64,000 bases of DNA from Bacillus thuringiensis (GTDB taxonomy: Bacteria > Bacillota > Bacilli > Bacillales > Bacillaceae_G), in NCBI RefSeq assembly GCF_001182785.1, contig NZ_CP012099.1, forward strand, positions 1,486,501 to 1,550,500, read 5' to 3'. The position numbers and the translations under genes were made by a program. Positions within the stretch are counted from its first letter, which is position 1. Every line of letters begins with the position of its first letter. Shown piece by piece: positions 44,941 to 53,297 of the stretch. Below the pieces are notes generated by a model. The model searched no databases, was not told the origin of the DNA, and was given only the letters and a program-made list of their open reading frames with translations.

Positions 44941-45788
44941 TGAAAATCGTAACTACAGTGCAAGAGATGCAGCAAATTACAAACGAACTTCGTGCAAGTG
45001 GAAAGAGTATTGGTTTTGTTCCAACGATGGGTTATTTACATGAAGGGCATGCTACCTTATTACGTAAGGCAAGAGAAGACAATGAAATTGTAGTTTTAAG
45101 TGTATTTGTAAACCCGCTGCAATTTGGCCCAAATGAAGATTTAGATCGATATCCTCGTGATATTAATAGAGATGAAAATGTAGCAAAAGAAAACGGTGTA
45201 GATTATTTATTTTATCCGAGTGTAGAAGAAATGTATCCAACAGAACAAACAACAACAGTAGAAGTTGTGAAGCGCACGGACGTATTATGCGGTCAACAAA
45301 GACCTGGTCATTTTGCTGGTGTTGCAACTGTACTAATGAAACTATTTAATATTACGCTGCCAACGCGTGCTTATTTCGGTATGAAAGATGCTCAACAAGT
45401 TGCAGTAATTGAAGGATTTGTAACTGATTTCAATATTCCGGTTACAATCGTACCAGTTGATATTGTAAGGGAAGAATATGGATTAGCGAAAAGTTCTCGT
45501 AACGTGTACCTATCACAAGATGAACGTGAAGAGGCTCTTCATTTATACCGCAGCCTATGTATAGCGAAAGAAAGAATTGAGGTAGGTGAACGTAATCCGG
45601 AAATCATTACAAATCTTGTGAAAGAGTATATTGAGACGCATACGAAAGGCACTGTAGATTATGCGGATTTATATGCATATCCGTCATTAACAATGGTAGA
45701 GAAAGTCGAAGGACGAATCATTTTAGCTATTGCAGTTAAGTTTGAAAATGTAAGATTAATTGACAATATAACATTAACGGTTAAATAA
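44940..45788 (+). CDS. panC: Pantothenate synthetase
   Basis: Joins pantoate and beta-alanine with ATP. The 282-residue protein has the nucleotidyl-transferase HxGH motif in [15 protein letters not shown] near 26-40, [14 protein letters not shown] near 56-69 and a KMSKS-like LAKSSRN. ATG 44940 overlaps the panB stop (TAATG), with ACGGAGGA upstream; the frame open to 44910 is not used. panD follows after 12 bases. Confidence 0.96.
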   Translation: MKIVTTVQEMQQITNELRASGKSIGFVPTMGYLHEGHATLLRKAREDNEIVVLSVFVNPLQFGPNEDLDRYPRDINRDENVAKENGVDYLFYPSVEEMYPTEQTTTVEVVKRTDVLCGQQRPGHFAGVATVLMKLFNITLPTRAYFGMKDAQQVAVIEGFVTDFNIPVTIVPVDIVREEYGLAKSSRNVYLSQDEREEALHLYRSLCIAKERIEVGERNPEIITNLVKEYIETHTKGTVDYADLYAYPSLTMVEKVEGRIILAIAVKFENVRLIDNITLTVK

Positions 45789-45800
45789 GGGGGAGCATCT

Positions 45801-46184
45801 ATGTTTCGCACAATGATGAGAGCAAAGTTACATCGTGCAACTGTAACGGAGGCAAATTTAAATTATGTAGGTAGTATTACAATTGATGAAGACTTAATGG
45901 ATGCAGTAAATATTGTAGAAAACGAAAAAGTCCAAATTGTAAATAATAATAATGGTGCTCGCTTAGAGACTTACGTTATTAAAGGGGAACGCGGTAGTGG
46001 TGTTGTTTGTTTAAATGGTGCTGCGGCAAGGCTTGTACAACCAGGGGACAAAGTAATTATTATTTGTTATGGGCTAGTTACGGAAGAAGAGATTCATAAA
46101 CAAGAACCAAAAATTGCAGTACTAGACGATAATAATCAAATTATTGAAATGTTAGGTGCTGAAAAAGCGGGTACGATATTATAA
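45801..46184 (+). CDS. panD: Aspartate 1-decarboxylase
   Basis: Makes beta-alanine from aspartate for pantothenate. The 127-residue proenzyme cleaves itself at Gly24-Ser25 (NYVGSITID) to form the pyruvoyl group. Other conserved segments are [16 protein letters not shown] and CLNGAAARL near 66-78. GGGGGAG precedes ATG 45801. Last gene of panBCD; a terminator follows after 5 bases. Confidence 0.97.
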   Translation: MFRTMMRAKLHRATVTEANLNYVGSITIDEDLMDAVNIVENEKVQIVNNNNGARLETYVIKGERGSGVVCLNGAAARLVQPGDKVIIICYGLVTEEEIHKQEPKIAVLDDNNQIIEMLGAEKAGTIL

Positions 46185-46189
46185 GTAGA

Positions 46190-46222
46190 AAGGCTATCTC
46201 CATTGCGGAGATAGCTTTTTTG
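46190..46222 (+). terminator. Intrinsic terminator of panBCD
   Basis: GCTATCTCC/GGAGATAGC-type stem with a short loop, then TTTTTT. Confidence 0.92.
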
Positions 46223-46315
46223 TGCATCTTTTCATTAAGATGAGATAAAACGTGGTATAGTAACATTATATAAATTATTGTTGTTTGAAAGGTAAGAAAT
46301 TGAGGTGTTACATAT

Positions 46316-49120
46316 ATGAGTAAGCGTTATGTCGTTGTTGATTTAGAGACGACAGGGAACTCCTGGAAAGATGGGAAGGATAAAATTACCCAAATTGCAG
46401 CTGTTGTAGTAGAAGATGGAGAGATATTGGAGATTTTTTCGTCTTTTGTTAACCCAAAAAGAGAGATCCCACCATTTATTACAGAATTAACAGGGATTGA
46501 TGAAAGTCTTGTAAAACAAGCCCCGTTATTTCAAGATGTAGCCCCGATGATTGTTGAGCTATTACAAGGTGCGGCTTTCGTTGCGCATAATGTTCACTTT
46601 GATTGGAATTTTTTAAATGAAGAATTAAGGCAAGCTGGATATACAGAAATACATTGTCCTAAAATCGACACGGTTGAATTGGCTCAAATTCTTTTACCGA
46701 CAGCTGATAGTTATAAATTACGTGATTTAGCTAAGAAGCATGAACTAGAACATGATCAACCACATCGTGCGGATAGTGATGCTCTTGCAACAGCGGAATT
46801 ATTTTTACAATTTTTAAATGAAATTGAAAAGTTACCACTTGTCACGTTGCAATCGCTTTATGAATTAAGCGACGTGTTCCAAAGTGATATAGCTGATGTG
46901 CTTTCTGAAAATATTTTAAAGAAAGTAATGCATGGTAAAGAAGATATAGCGGAGTATGAAATACATCGAAATATTGCGCTGAAAAAGCGGAACTATTCTT
47001 TAAACCTTGGAGAAACGTGTCCATCAAAGTTTGATGCTTTCTTGAATAAAACGATGGATAAATTGGAATCACATATGCCAAAGTTTGATAGAAGAGAAAG
47101 TCAACAACTGATGATGAAAGAGATATATACGGCGTTAAGAGATTCTCGTTTTTCACTAATTGAAGCCGGTACAGGAACAGGAAAGACTCTTGCGTATTTG
47201 CTTCCTAGTCTTTATTTTGCAAAGAGAAAAGAAGAACCTGTCATTATAAGTACACAAACGGTACAACTCCAACAACAAATATTAGAAAAAGAAATACCGT
47301 TATTACAAAAAATAATGCCATTTTCATTTGAGGCAGCTCTTCTAAAAGGAAGAAAGCATTATCTTTGCTTACACAAATTTGAGTATGCTTTACAAGAGGA
47401 AGAAAAAAATTATGATATGGCACTTACGAAGGCAAAGATTTTAGTTTGGCTATTGCAAACTGAAACGGGTGATCGAGACGAATTAAATATTCCTGAGGGC
47501 GGAAAGTTACTTTGGAATCGTATTTGTAGTGATGCGTATAGTCCGGGCGGTATGCAAAGTAATTGGTTTAGTCGTTGTTTTTACCAGCGAGCGAAGAATA
47601 AAGCTTTATTTGCAGATATCGTTATCACAAATCATGCGTTATTATTTCAAGATTTTTCAAGTGAAGAACCGCTGTTTGCTTCATGCGAACATATTATTTT
47701 TGATGAAGCTCACCATATTGAAGAAGCTGCGAGTAGAACATTGGGTGAACAGTTCTCTTGTATGTATTTTCAATTGGTTATATCTCGTCTTGGGACGCTA
47801 GAAACAGAAGATGTACTCTCCAAAGTATATAAAATGATGAAAAAATCAGAGCAAGCATCTCGTTCAACTTTCCGTATGATAAGTTATAGTTTGAAGGAAC
47901 TTAAGTTTGATGCGGATGAACTCTTCCAAATGTTACGTACTTTTATATTTAAACAAACAAAGCAAGAACAAGGAACGAATAATATGCCGCTCATCTATAG
48001 GTATAACACAGAACTAGAAAAAGGTAAGTTGTGGGATAGTATCGTCGAATTAACAAATCGTTTTATATATGAATTAAGAAGGGTAGTAACTGCTCTTGAG
48101 AAGCAAGTGGATATATTGCAAAGTAAGTTAGAATGGGAGATGCATGTTGTAACAGGTGAATTTATGCATTTAATTGAGTTGCTGAGAAAGATGGCAGAAT
48201 CATTACAGTTACTCGTATTAGAAAAGAATTCGTATGTAACTTGGATGGAGACTGAAACGAAAGGGACGATTCATTCAACAGTTCTATATGCACAGCCTGT
48301 TCATATTGGTGAAAGATTTGCTGATGAATTTTTAACAGAAAAAAAGAGTGTTATTTTTACATCCGCAACACTAACAGTTAACGATACGTTTGATTATATA
48401 AAAGAGGAACTTGGTTTGCATGATTTCGCTCCAAATACTTTAAAGGTTCCGTCGCCATTTCGTTATGATGAACAAATGAAATTAATGGTTTCAACGGATG
48501 TACCTTTTATTAAGCAAGTAAGTAATGAGCGATATATTGAATCTATATCGGAACATATTGCAAAGATAGCGAAAGCCACAAAGGGCAGAATGCTTGTTTT
48601 ATTCACTTCGTATGAAATGTTAAAAGAAGCGTATGCGAATTTAAAAAATAATGATGAATTAGAGGGTTTTTTATTACTCACACAAAGTGTGAATAATAGA
48701 AGTCGAAGCCGCTTAATTCGAAAGTTTCAAGAGTTCGACAAATCAATTTTATTAGGGACGAGCAGTTTCTGGGAAGGGATAGATATTCCAGGAGATGCCT
48801 TAAGTTGTCTTGTTATTGTCCGTCTACCATTTACGCCTCCTCATCAGCCGATGATGGAAGCGAAAGGTGAGTGGCTAAAAAATCAAGGTGAGGATGTATT
48901 CGCTAAATTAGCGCTGCCACAAGCAATATTACGTTTCAAACAAGGATTCGGCCGCTTAATTCGAACGAATACAGATACAGGAACGGTAGTAGTGTTAGAT
49001 CGTCGTTTGACGAGTTCTTCCTATGGAAAACGATTTCTACAATCGATCCCTAACGTATCTCTTTATGAAGGGCCATTAGAAGAATTATTAGTACAATTAG
49101 AAGAACCATCAAATGAATAA
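46316..49120 (+). CDS. dinG: DinG-type helicase/exonuclease
   Basis: A 934-residue protein with two parts. Residues 1-165 are a DnaQ-like 3'-5' exonuclease with ExoI to ExoIII motifs VVDLETTGNSW, HNVHFDWNFL and HRADSDALATAELF. The rest is a DinG/XPD-type superfamily 2 helicase: Walker A EAGTGTGKTLAY near 282-293, DEAH box IIFDEAHHIEEA near 460, and GTSSFWEGIDIPGDAL in the C-terminal core. A four-cysteine Fe-S cluster as in E. coli DinG is not obvious, and Gram-positive DinG is reported to act mainly as a nuclease. A TATAGT lies upstream near 46253. A second helicase of this type (ypvA) begins at 63602. Confidence 0.93.
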   Translation: MSKRYVVVDLETTGNSWKDGKDKITQIAAVVVEDGEILEIFSSFVNPKREIPPFITELTGIDESLVKQAPLFQDVAPMIVELLQGAAFVAHNVHFDWNFLNEELRQAGYTEIHCPKIDTVELAQILLPTADSYKLRDLAKKHELEHDQPHRADSDALATAELFLQFLNEIEKLPLVTLQSLYELSDVFQSDIADVLSENILKKVMHGKEDIAEYEIHRNIALKKRNYSLNLGETCPSKFDAFLNKTMDKLESHMPKFDRRESQQLMMKEIYTALRDSRFSLIEAGTGTGKTLAYLLPSLYFAKRKEEPVIISTQTVQLQQQILEKEIPLLQKIMPFSFEAALLKGRKHYLCLHKFEYALQEEEKNYDMALTKAKILVWLLQTETGDRDELNIPEGGKLLWNRICSDAYSPGGMQSNWFSRCFYQRAKNKALFADIVITNHALLFQDFSSEEPLFASCEHIIFDEAHHIEEAASRTLGEQFSCMYFQLVISRLGTLETEDVLSKVYKMMKKSEQASRSTFRMISYSLKELKFDADELFQMLRTFIFKQTKQEQGTNNMPLIYRYNTELEKGKLWDSIVELTNRFIYELRRVVTALEKQVDILQSKLEWEMHVVTGEFMHLIELLRKMAESLQLLVLEKNSYVTWMETETKGTIHSTVLYAQPVHIGERFADEFLTEKKSVIFTSATLTVNDTFDYIKEELGLHDFAPNTLKVPSPFRYDEQMKLMVSTDVPFIKQVSNERYIESISEHIAKIAKATKGRMLVLFTSYEMLKEAYANLKNNDELEGFLLLTQSVNNRSRSRLIRKFQEFDKSILLGTSSFWEGIDIPGDALSCLVIVRLPFTPPHQPMMEAKGEWLKNQGEDVFAKLALPQAILRFKQGFGRLIRTNTDTGTVVVLDRRLTSSSYGKRFLQSIPNVSLYEGPLEELLVQLEEPSNE

Positions 49121-49134
49121 AAATGGAAGAAAAA

Positions 49135-49166
49135 TACGCCTGAAGTACTTATAAACTTCAGGCGTA
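49135..49166 (-). terminator. Hairpin after dinG, T-run only on the minus strand
   Basis: TACGCCTGAAGT pairs with ACTTCAGGCGTA (12 bp, 8-base loop). On plus it is followed by AAAAAA, so it is not a standard dinG terminator; on minus it is followed by TTTTTCTTCC. No convincing minus-strand gene lies to its right. Confidence 0.6.
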
Positions 49167-49370
49167 AAAAATGTGGGTAGGAGGAATTTTATTTTTCTTA
49201 CTTCTTGTATACAAAATGTGTTGGTTTTCGACTTGAAACCTTTTTTTGCTGTACATGTCCTGCTATAATAGATGGGTGATGAAGCAGGGGTTGTAAAGAA
49301 TGTACTCTTATTGTAACCGCATTGCGTTCTTCTATAATTAGAAATTTTTGTGTAACGGAGGAGTTTTTTC

Positions 49371-49541
49371 ATGGAGAAGAAAATCGAAGTACTATCAACG
49401 ACGCGTATTAAATATTCGTCTGATTTGTATAAAATTGTTGATAGTTTGAATCGTACGTTAAAAGAGCAGGACCTCATGTTCGGACTAGCATTAGACGAAA
49501 AAGATAAAGAAACAGCTGTATTTACGATTTACAGAACGTAG
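49371..49541 (+). CDS. ypmA: YpmA-like protein (DUF4264)
   Basis: A 56-residue protein MEKKIEVLSTTRIKYSSDLY, ending AVFTIYRT, which matches B. subtilis YpmA closely from memory, especially DLYKIVDSLNRTLK and QDLMFGLALD. ACGGAGGAG lies before ATG 49371. An extended -10 TGCTATAAT at 49261-49269 is a likely promoter about 100 bases upstream. ypmB follows after 7 bases. The order dinG-ypmA-ypmB-aspB is conserved in Bacillus. Function unknown. Confidence 0.88.
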   Translation: MEKKIEVLSTTRIKYSSDLYKIVDSLNRTLKEQDLMFGLALDEKDKETAVFTIYRT

Positions 49542-49548
49542 TGATACA

Positions 49549-50052
49549 ATGAAAAAGTGGATCTTTGCAATCATTATTGTTATCGTTGCTAGCGGAATAT
49601 ATGGGGCGTATGTTTATAATAAAGCAATGGGAAAGAAAATTCCAAAAGAGTCGAAATTTGTAGAAATTGCTAAAGAAAAAGCAAAGCTTACAAAGGTGAA
49701 ATCTGTTGATTATTACAACGGAAAATCTGCATATATAGTCGTGCAAGGTACAGATGAAAAGGGAGAACAACTTATCGTTTGGGTGCCTGAGAAAAAAGGG
49801 GATACTGTAGTAAGGAAAAAGAGCGAAGGTATTTCTGAAAAAGAGGCTATACAAAGAACGTTAGAACAAGTCGGCAATGAAAGTAAGGAATCAAAAAGTA
49901 AGCCGAAAGAAATTATGAAAGTGAAATTAGGCTTTGAAAATGATGTACCACTATGGGAAGTTACATATATTGATGATGACAATCGTTATAGTTATTACTA
50001 TCTTGAATTTAAAGATGGGAAATTTTTAAGACGATATAGCATTGAAAAATAG
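49549..50052 (+). CDS. ypmB: YpmB-like membrane-anchored protein (DUF5590, PepSY-like)
   Basis: A 167-residue protein with an N-terminal signal-anchor (KKWIFAIIIVIVASGIYGAY), then two PepSY-like segments (AKLTKVKSVDYYNGKSAYIV and GFENDVPLWEVTYIDDDNRY). This is the YpmB layout. PepSY domains are thought to inhibit proteases or respond to the wall environment. ATG 49549 lies 7 bases after the ypmA stop with a weak GTGAT site, so it probably depends on ypmA translation. aspB follows after 18 bases. Confidence 0.85.
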   Translation: MKKWIFAIIIVIVASGIYGAYVYNKAMGKKIPKESKFVEIAKEKAKLTKVKSVDYYNGKSAYIVVQGTDEKGEQLIVWVPEKKGDTVVRKKSEGISEKEAIQRTLEQVGNESKESKSKPKEIMKVKLGFENDVPLWEVTYIDDDNRYSYYYLEFKDGKFLRRYSIEK

Positions 50053-50070
50053 ATGTAGGGGGAACTACAA

Positions 50071-51258
50071 ATGAAATTAGCAAAGCGAGTAGCTGCTTTA
50101 ACACCGTCTTCAACTTTAGAAATTACAGCAAAGGCGCAAGCATTAAAAGCAGAAGGTCATGATGTAATTGGATTAGGGGCAGGGGAACCTGACTTTAATA
50201 CACCAGAGCATATTATGGATGCTGCACATAAAGCGATGTTAGAAGGGCATACGAAGTATACACCAACAGGTGGACTACAATCGTTAAAACAAGAAATTGT
50301 GAAGAAATTTACTCGCGATCAAGGTATTGCGTATGATCCATCTGAAATTATTGTATGTAATGGCGCAAAGCATGCATTATATACATTATTCCAAGTATTA
50401 CTTGATGAGGGAGATGAAGTTATCATTCCAACTCCTTACTGGGTAAGCTATCCAGAGCAAGTAAAGCTTGCTGGCGGTAAGCCGGTTTATGTAGAAGGTT
50501 TAGAAGACAATGAGTACAAAATTACAGCAAAGCAGCTGCGTGAGGCAATTACAGAGAAAACGAAAGCAGTTATTATTAATTCACCGAGCAATCCAACAGG
50601 AATGATTTATAGCAAAGAAGAATTACAACAGCTTGGAGAAGTATGTTTAGAACATGATATTTTAATCGTTTCTGATGAAATTTATGAAAAATTAATTTAT
50701 GGTGGCGTAGAATATACTTCAATTGCCCAGCTTTCTAATGCATTAAAAGAACAAACACTTATTATTAATGGTGTATCTAAATCTCATTCTATGACAGGAT
50801 GGCGTATTGGGTATGCTGCAGGAAATAAGCAGCTTATTAAAGCGATGACGAACTTAGCGAGTCATAGTACGTCAAACCCTACTTCAATCGCTCAATACGG
50901 CGCAATTGCGGCATATGCGGGCTCACAAGAACCTGTGGAAACAATGCGTCAAGCCTTTGAAGAGAGATTAAACATCATTTATGATAAATTAATTCAAATC
51001 CCTGGCTTTACTTGTATTAAACCGCAAGGTGCATTTTACTTATTCCCTAACGTAAAAGAAGCTGTAGCTTTATCAGGATATACAACAGTTGATGATTGGG
51101 CAAAAGCTCTATTAGAAGAGGAAAAAGTGGCTCTTGTACCAGGTACAGGATTTGGTGCTCCAAATAATGTTCGTTTATCATATGCGACATCTCTTGAACA
51201 AGTAGAGAAAGCATTAGAACGCATCCATACATTTATGAAAAGTAAAGTGCAAGCTTAA
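50071..51258 (+). CDS. aspB: Aspartate aminotransferase
   Basis: PLP enzyme exchanging amino groups between aspartate and 2-oxoglutarate. The 395-residue class I aminotransferase has INSPSNPTGMIYS near 169-181, SDEIYEKLIY near 200, and the PLP lysine in NGVSKSHSMTGWRIGY near 233-248. GTAGGGGG precedes ATG 50071. In B. subtilis asnS follows aspB; here a terminator and dnaD follow instead, so asnS must be elsewhere. Confidence 0.95.
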   Translation: MKLAKRVAALTPSSTLEITAKAQALKAEGHDVIGLGAGEPDFNTPEHIMDAAHKAMLEGHTKYTPTGGLQSLKQEIVKKFTRDQGIAYDPSEIIVCNGAKHALYTLFQVLLDEGDEVIIPTPYWVSYPEQVKLAGGKPVYVEGLEDNEYKITAKQLREAITEKTKAVIINSPSNPTGMIYSKEELQQLGEVCLEHDILIVSDEIYEKLIYGGVEYTSIAQLSNALKEQTLIINGVSKSHSMTGWRIGYAAGNKQLIKAMTNLASHSTSNPTSIAQYGAIAAYAGSQEPVETMRQAFEERLNIIYDKLIQIPGFTCIKPQGAFYLFPNVKEAVALSGYTTVDDWAKALLEEEKVALVPGTGFGAPNNVRLSYATSLEQVEKALERIHTFMKSKVQA

Positions 51259-51282
51259 TTGTATATTTCATTCATGTAATAT

Positions 51283-51316
51283 AAAAAACCTCCCTATTAA
51301 TGGGGAGGTTTTTTTG
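51283..51316 (+). terminator. Intrinsic terminator of ypmA-ypmB-aspB
   Basis: AAAAAACCTCCC pairs with GGGGAGGTTTTTT (loop TATTAAT), T-run included. Confidence 0.93.
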
Positions 51317-51378
51317 ACGAATTGTGGCAAAAAGAAATAGCTAAAGGTGTGTTATACTAGAGAGCGAGGTGTTTGGTG

Positions 51379-52086
51379 ATGAAAAAGAAAATGATGTTAC
51401 ATTGGTTTGAGCAGGGAAGCATTGCAATTCCAAAATTGCTTATGATGCATTATAAAAAATTAGGTTTAAATGAGACGGAATTTATGGTTGTACTTCATGT
51501 ACATACATTTTTAGAATCAGGTAATTCGTTTCCGACTCCTTCAGAGATTTCTGAACGGATGACGATAACGGAAATGAAATGTATGGAAGTAATTCAAGCG
51601 TTGATTCAAAAAGGTTTTTTATCACTAGAAGGTGGACAAAGATCAGAAGCGATAATGTGCGAAAGTTATTCTTTACAACCGTTATGGGAAAAAATATTAC
51701 ATTTCTTAATGGATGAATCAATAGAGGAAGAGCAAAAAGAGAAAAAACAGCTGCAAGTAAATTTATATACAGTATTTGAAAAAGAATTTGGAAGACCACT
51801 TTCGCCGTTCGAATGTGAAACGTTAGGAATGTGGGAGGACCAAGATCAACATCATCCAAATTTAATTCAAGCGGCTCTTAGAGAAGCTGTAATGAGTGGA
51901 AAACTAAATTTCCGATATATTGATCGTATTTTATTTGAGTGGAAAAAGAATGGAATTAAAACGGTAGATCAGGCTCAAAATCAAGGTCAAAAATTTAGAG
52001 CGAATCAACAAAGAGCACAACAAATGACAAAACAAGAGACGAAATTTACTGGAAAAGTGCCTTTTTATAATTGGTTGGAGCAGTGA
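51379..52086 (+). CDS. dnaD: DNA replication initiation protein DnaD
   Basis: Primosome protein acting with DnaB and DnaI to load the replicative helicase at oriC. The 235-residue protein has an N-terminal winged helix domain (about 1-100) and a C-terminal DnaD domain with LSPFECETLGMWEDQ near 140-154. A C-terminal glutamine-rich tail (QGQKFRANQQRAQQMTKQET) binds DNA in the family. ATG 51379 lies 8 bases after GAGGTG; TTG 51373 is too close to it. nth follows after 15 bases, as in B. subtilis. Confidence 0.94.
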   Translation: MKKKMMLHWFEQGSIAIPKLLMMHYKKLGLNETEFMVVLHVHTFLESGNSFPTPSEISERMTITEMKCMEVIQALIQKGFLSLEGGQRSEAIMCESYSLQPLWEKILHFLMDESIEEEQKEKKQLQVNLYTVFEKEFGRPLSPFECETLGMWEDQDQHHPNLIQAALREAVMSGKLNFRYIDRILFEWKKNGIKTVDQAQNQGQKFRANQQRAQQMTKQETKFTGKVPFYNWLEQ

Positions 52087-52101
52087 TATAGGAGGAGAAA
52101 T

Positions 52102-52749
52102 ATGCTTAACAAAACGCAAATCCGTTATTGTTTAGATACAATGGCGGATATGTATCCAGAAGCGCATTGTGAATTGGTTCATGATAATCCATTTGAACTT
52201 GTAATCGCGGTGGCGTTATCTGCACAATGTACAGATGTACTTGTAAATAAAGTGACAAAAAATTTATTTCAAAAATATAAAACACCAGAAGATTATTTAA
52301 GTGTTTCTCTAGAAGAATTACAACAAGATATACGCTCTATCGGATTGTATAGAAATAAAGCAAAAAATATTCAAAAATTATGCCGAATGTTATTAGACGA
52401 CTATAATGGGGAAGTACCGAGCGATCGAGATGAACTTACGAAATTACCCGGTGTAGGAAGGAAAACAGCGAATGTTGTAGTTTCTGTAGCGTTTGGGATT
52501 CCTGCAATTGCTGTTGATACACATGTGGAGCGAGTGAGTAAACGATTAGCGATTTGTAGATGGAAAGATTCTGTGTTAGAAGTAGAAAAAACGTTAATGA
52601 AGAAAGTACCGATGGATGAGTGGGGAGTTACGCATCATCGTATGATTTTCTTTGGACGTTATCATTGTAAAGCACAACGACCGCAATGTGAGGAGTGCAG
52701 ACTGTTAGAAGTATGTCGTGAAGGAAAGAAGCGAATGAAGGTGAAATAA
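52102..52749 (+). CDS. nth: Endonuclease III
   Basis: DNA glycosylase/AP lyase removing oxidised pyrimidines. The 215-residue protein has the helix-hairpin-helix LPGVGRKTANVVVS near 115-128 with the catalytic lysine, the catalytic aspartate in AVDTHVERVSKRL near 137, and the 4Fe-4S loop CKAQRPQCEECRLLEVC near 190-206 with the required C-x6-C-x2-C-x5-C spacing. GGAGGAG precedes ATG 52102. Confidence 0.97.
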   Translation: MLNKTQIRYCLDTMADMYPEAHCELVHDNPFELVIAVALSAQCTDVLVNKVTKNLFQKYKTPEDYLSVSLEELQQDIRSIGLYRNKAKNIQKLCRMLLDDYNGEVPSDRDELTKLPGVGRKTANVVVSVAFGIPAIAVDTHVERVSKRLAICRWKDSVLEVEKTLMKKVPMDEWGVTHHRMIFFGRYHCKAQRPQCEECRLLEVCREGKKRMKVK

Positions 52750-52752
52750 GGG

Positions 52753-53271
52753 ATGGAGCGAGTTATAGAAATACCGACAGAATTTCACTACTTACCATTT
52801 TTTAAAGAAAGCGTAAATTCAATTGAGTATCATACAGCCAAGTCTTTTGAAGAAATAATACAAAATACTTACTTTATATTTGATATTGAAAGACAGTATG
52901 AGCCATGGAAGGAAATTGAAAACAGTATTCCAACGATATTGAATGTATGGAAAAATAAGCATGAAGACATTGCTATACTGTTTCGAAATAGAAATAAGCA
53001 AGAGGCTGAGGAGCCAATGATTCTTTTTGCAGCTCACTTGTTATCGGTTGTCTATTGGCTAAATGAGCAACCTGTTCATAGTTTGAATGAAATGCAAATA
53101 AATACGAATAAATTAAAAGTGCAACCTGTTAATTTTATGGAAAGATATTCATTCATAATAAAGAAACCGAGTAATTATCATTCTTATATTCAATTAGCGC
53201 AGTTGTATATCGAAATAGAAAAGCTGTATGTAAAGAAAATGATAACAAAAAAGAAGTCCGCTTCTCGTTAA
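52753..53271 (+). CDS. ypoC: YpoC-like protein
   Basis: A 172-residue acidic soluble protein starting 4 bases after nth, the place of ypoC in B. subtilis. Conserved-looking parts are EIPTEFHYLPFF and LFAAHLLSVVYWLNEQPVHS. The ribosome site AAGGG is weak and coupling to nth is likely. Function unknown. It converges on ponA with a shared terminator. Confidence 0.82.
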   Translation: MERVIEIPTEFHYLPFFKESVNSIEYHTAKSFEEIIQNTYFIFDIERQYEPWKEIENSIPTILNVWKNKHEDIAILFRNRNKQEAEEPMILFAAHLLSVVYWLNEQPVHSLNEMQINTNKLKVQPVNFMERYSFIIKKPSNYHSYIQLAQLYIEIEKLYVKKMITKKKSASR

Positions 53272-53292
53272 GAGAAACGGACTTCTTTTTTT
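53247..53292. terminator. Bidirectional terminator between ypoC and ponA
   Basis: AAAGAAGTCCG pairs with CGGACTTCTTT, with an inner CTTCTCGTTAAGAGAAA hairpin; T-runs on both strands. Confidence 0.92.
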
Positions 53293-53297
53293 GTTTA

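Noticed and set aside
49109..49477. Minus-strand ORF of 122 residues opposite ypmA
   Set aside because: No ribosome site, odd composition, and it covers the well-recognised ypmA gene; only the minus-oriented hairpin argues for it.
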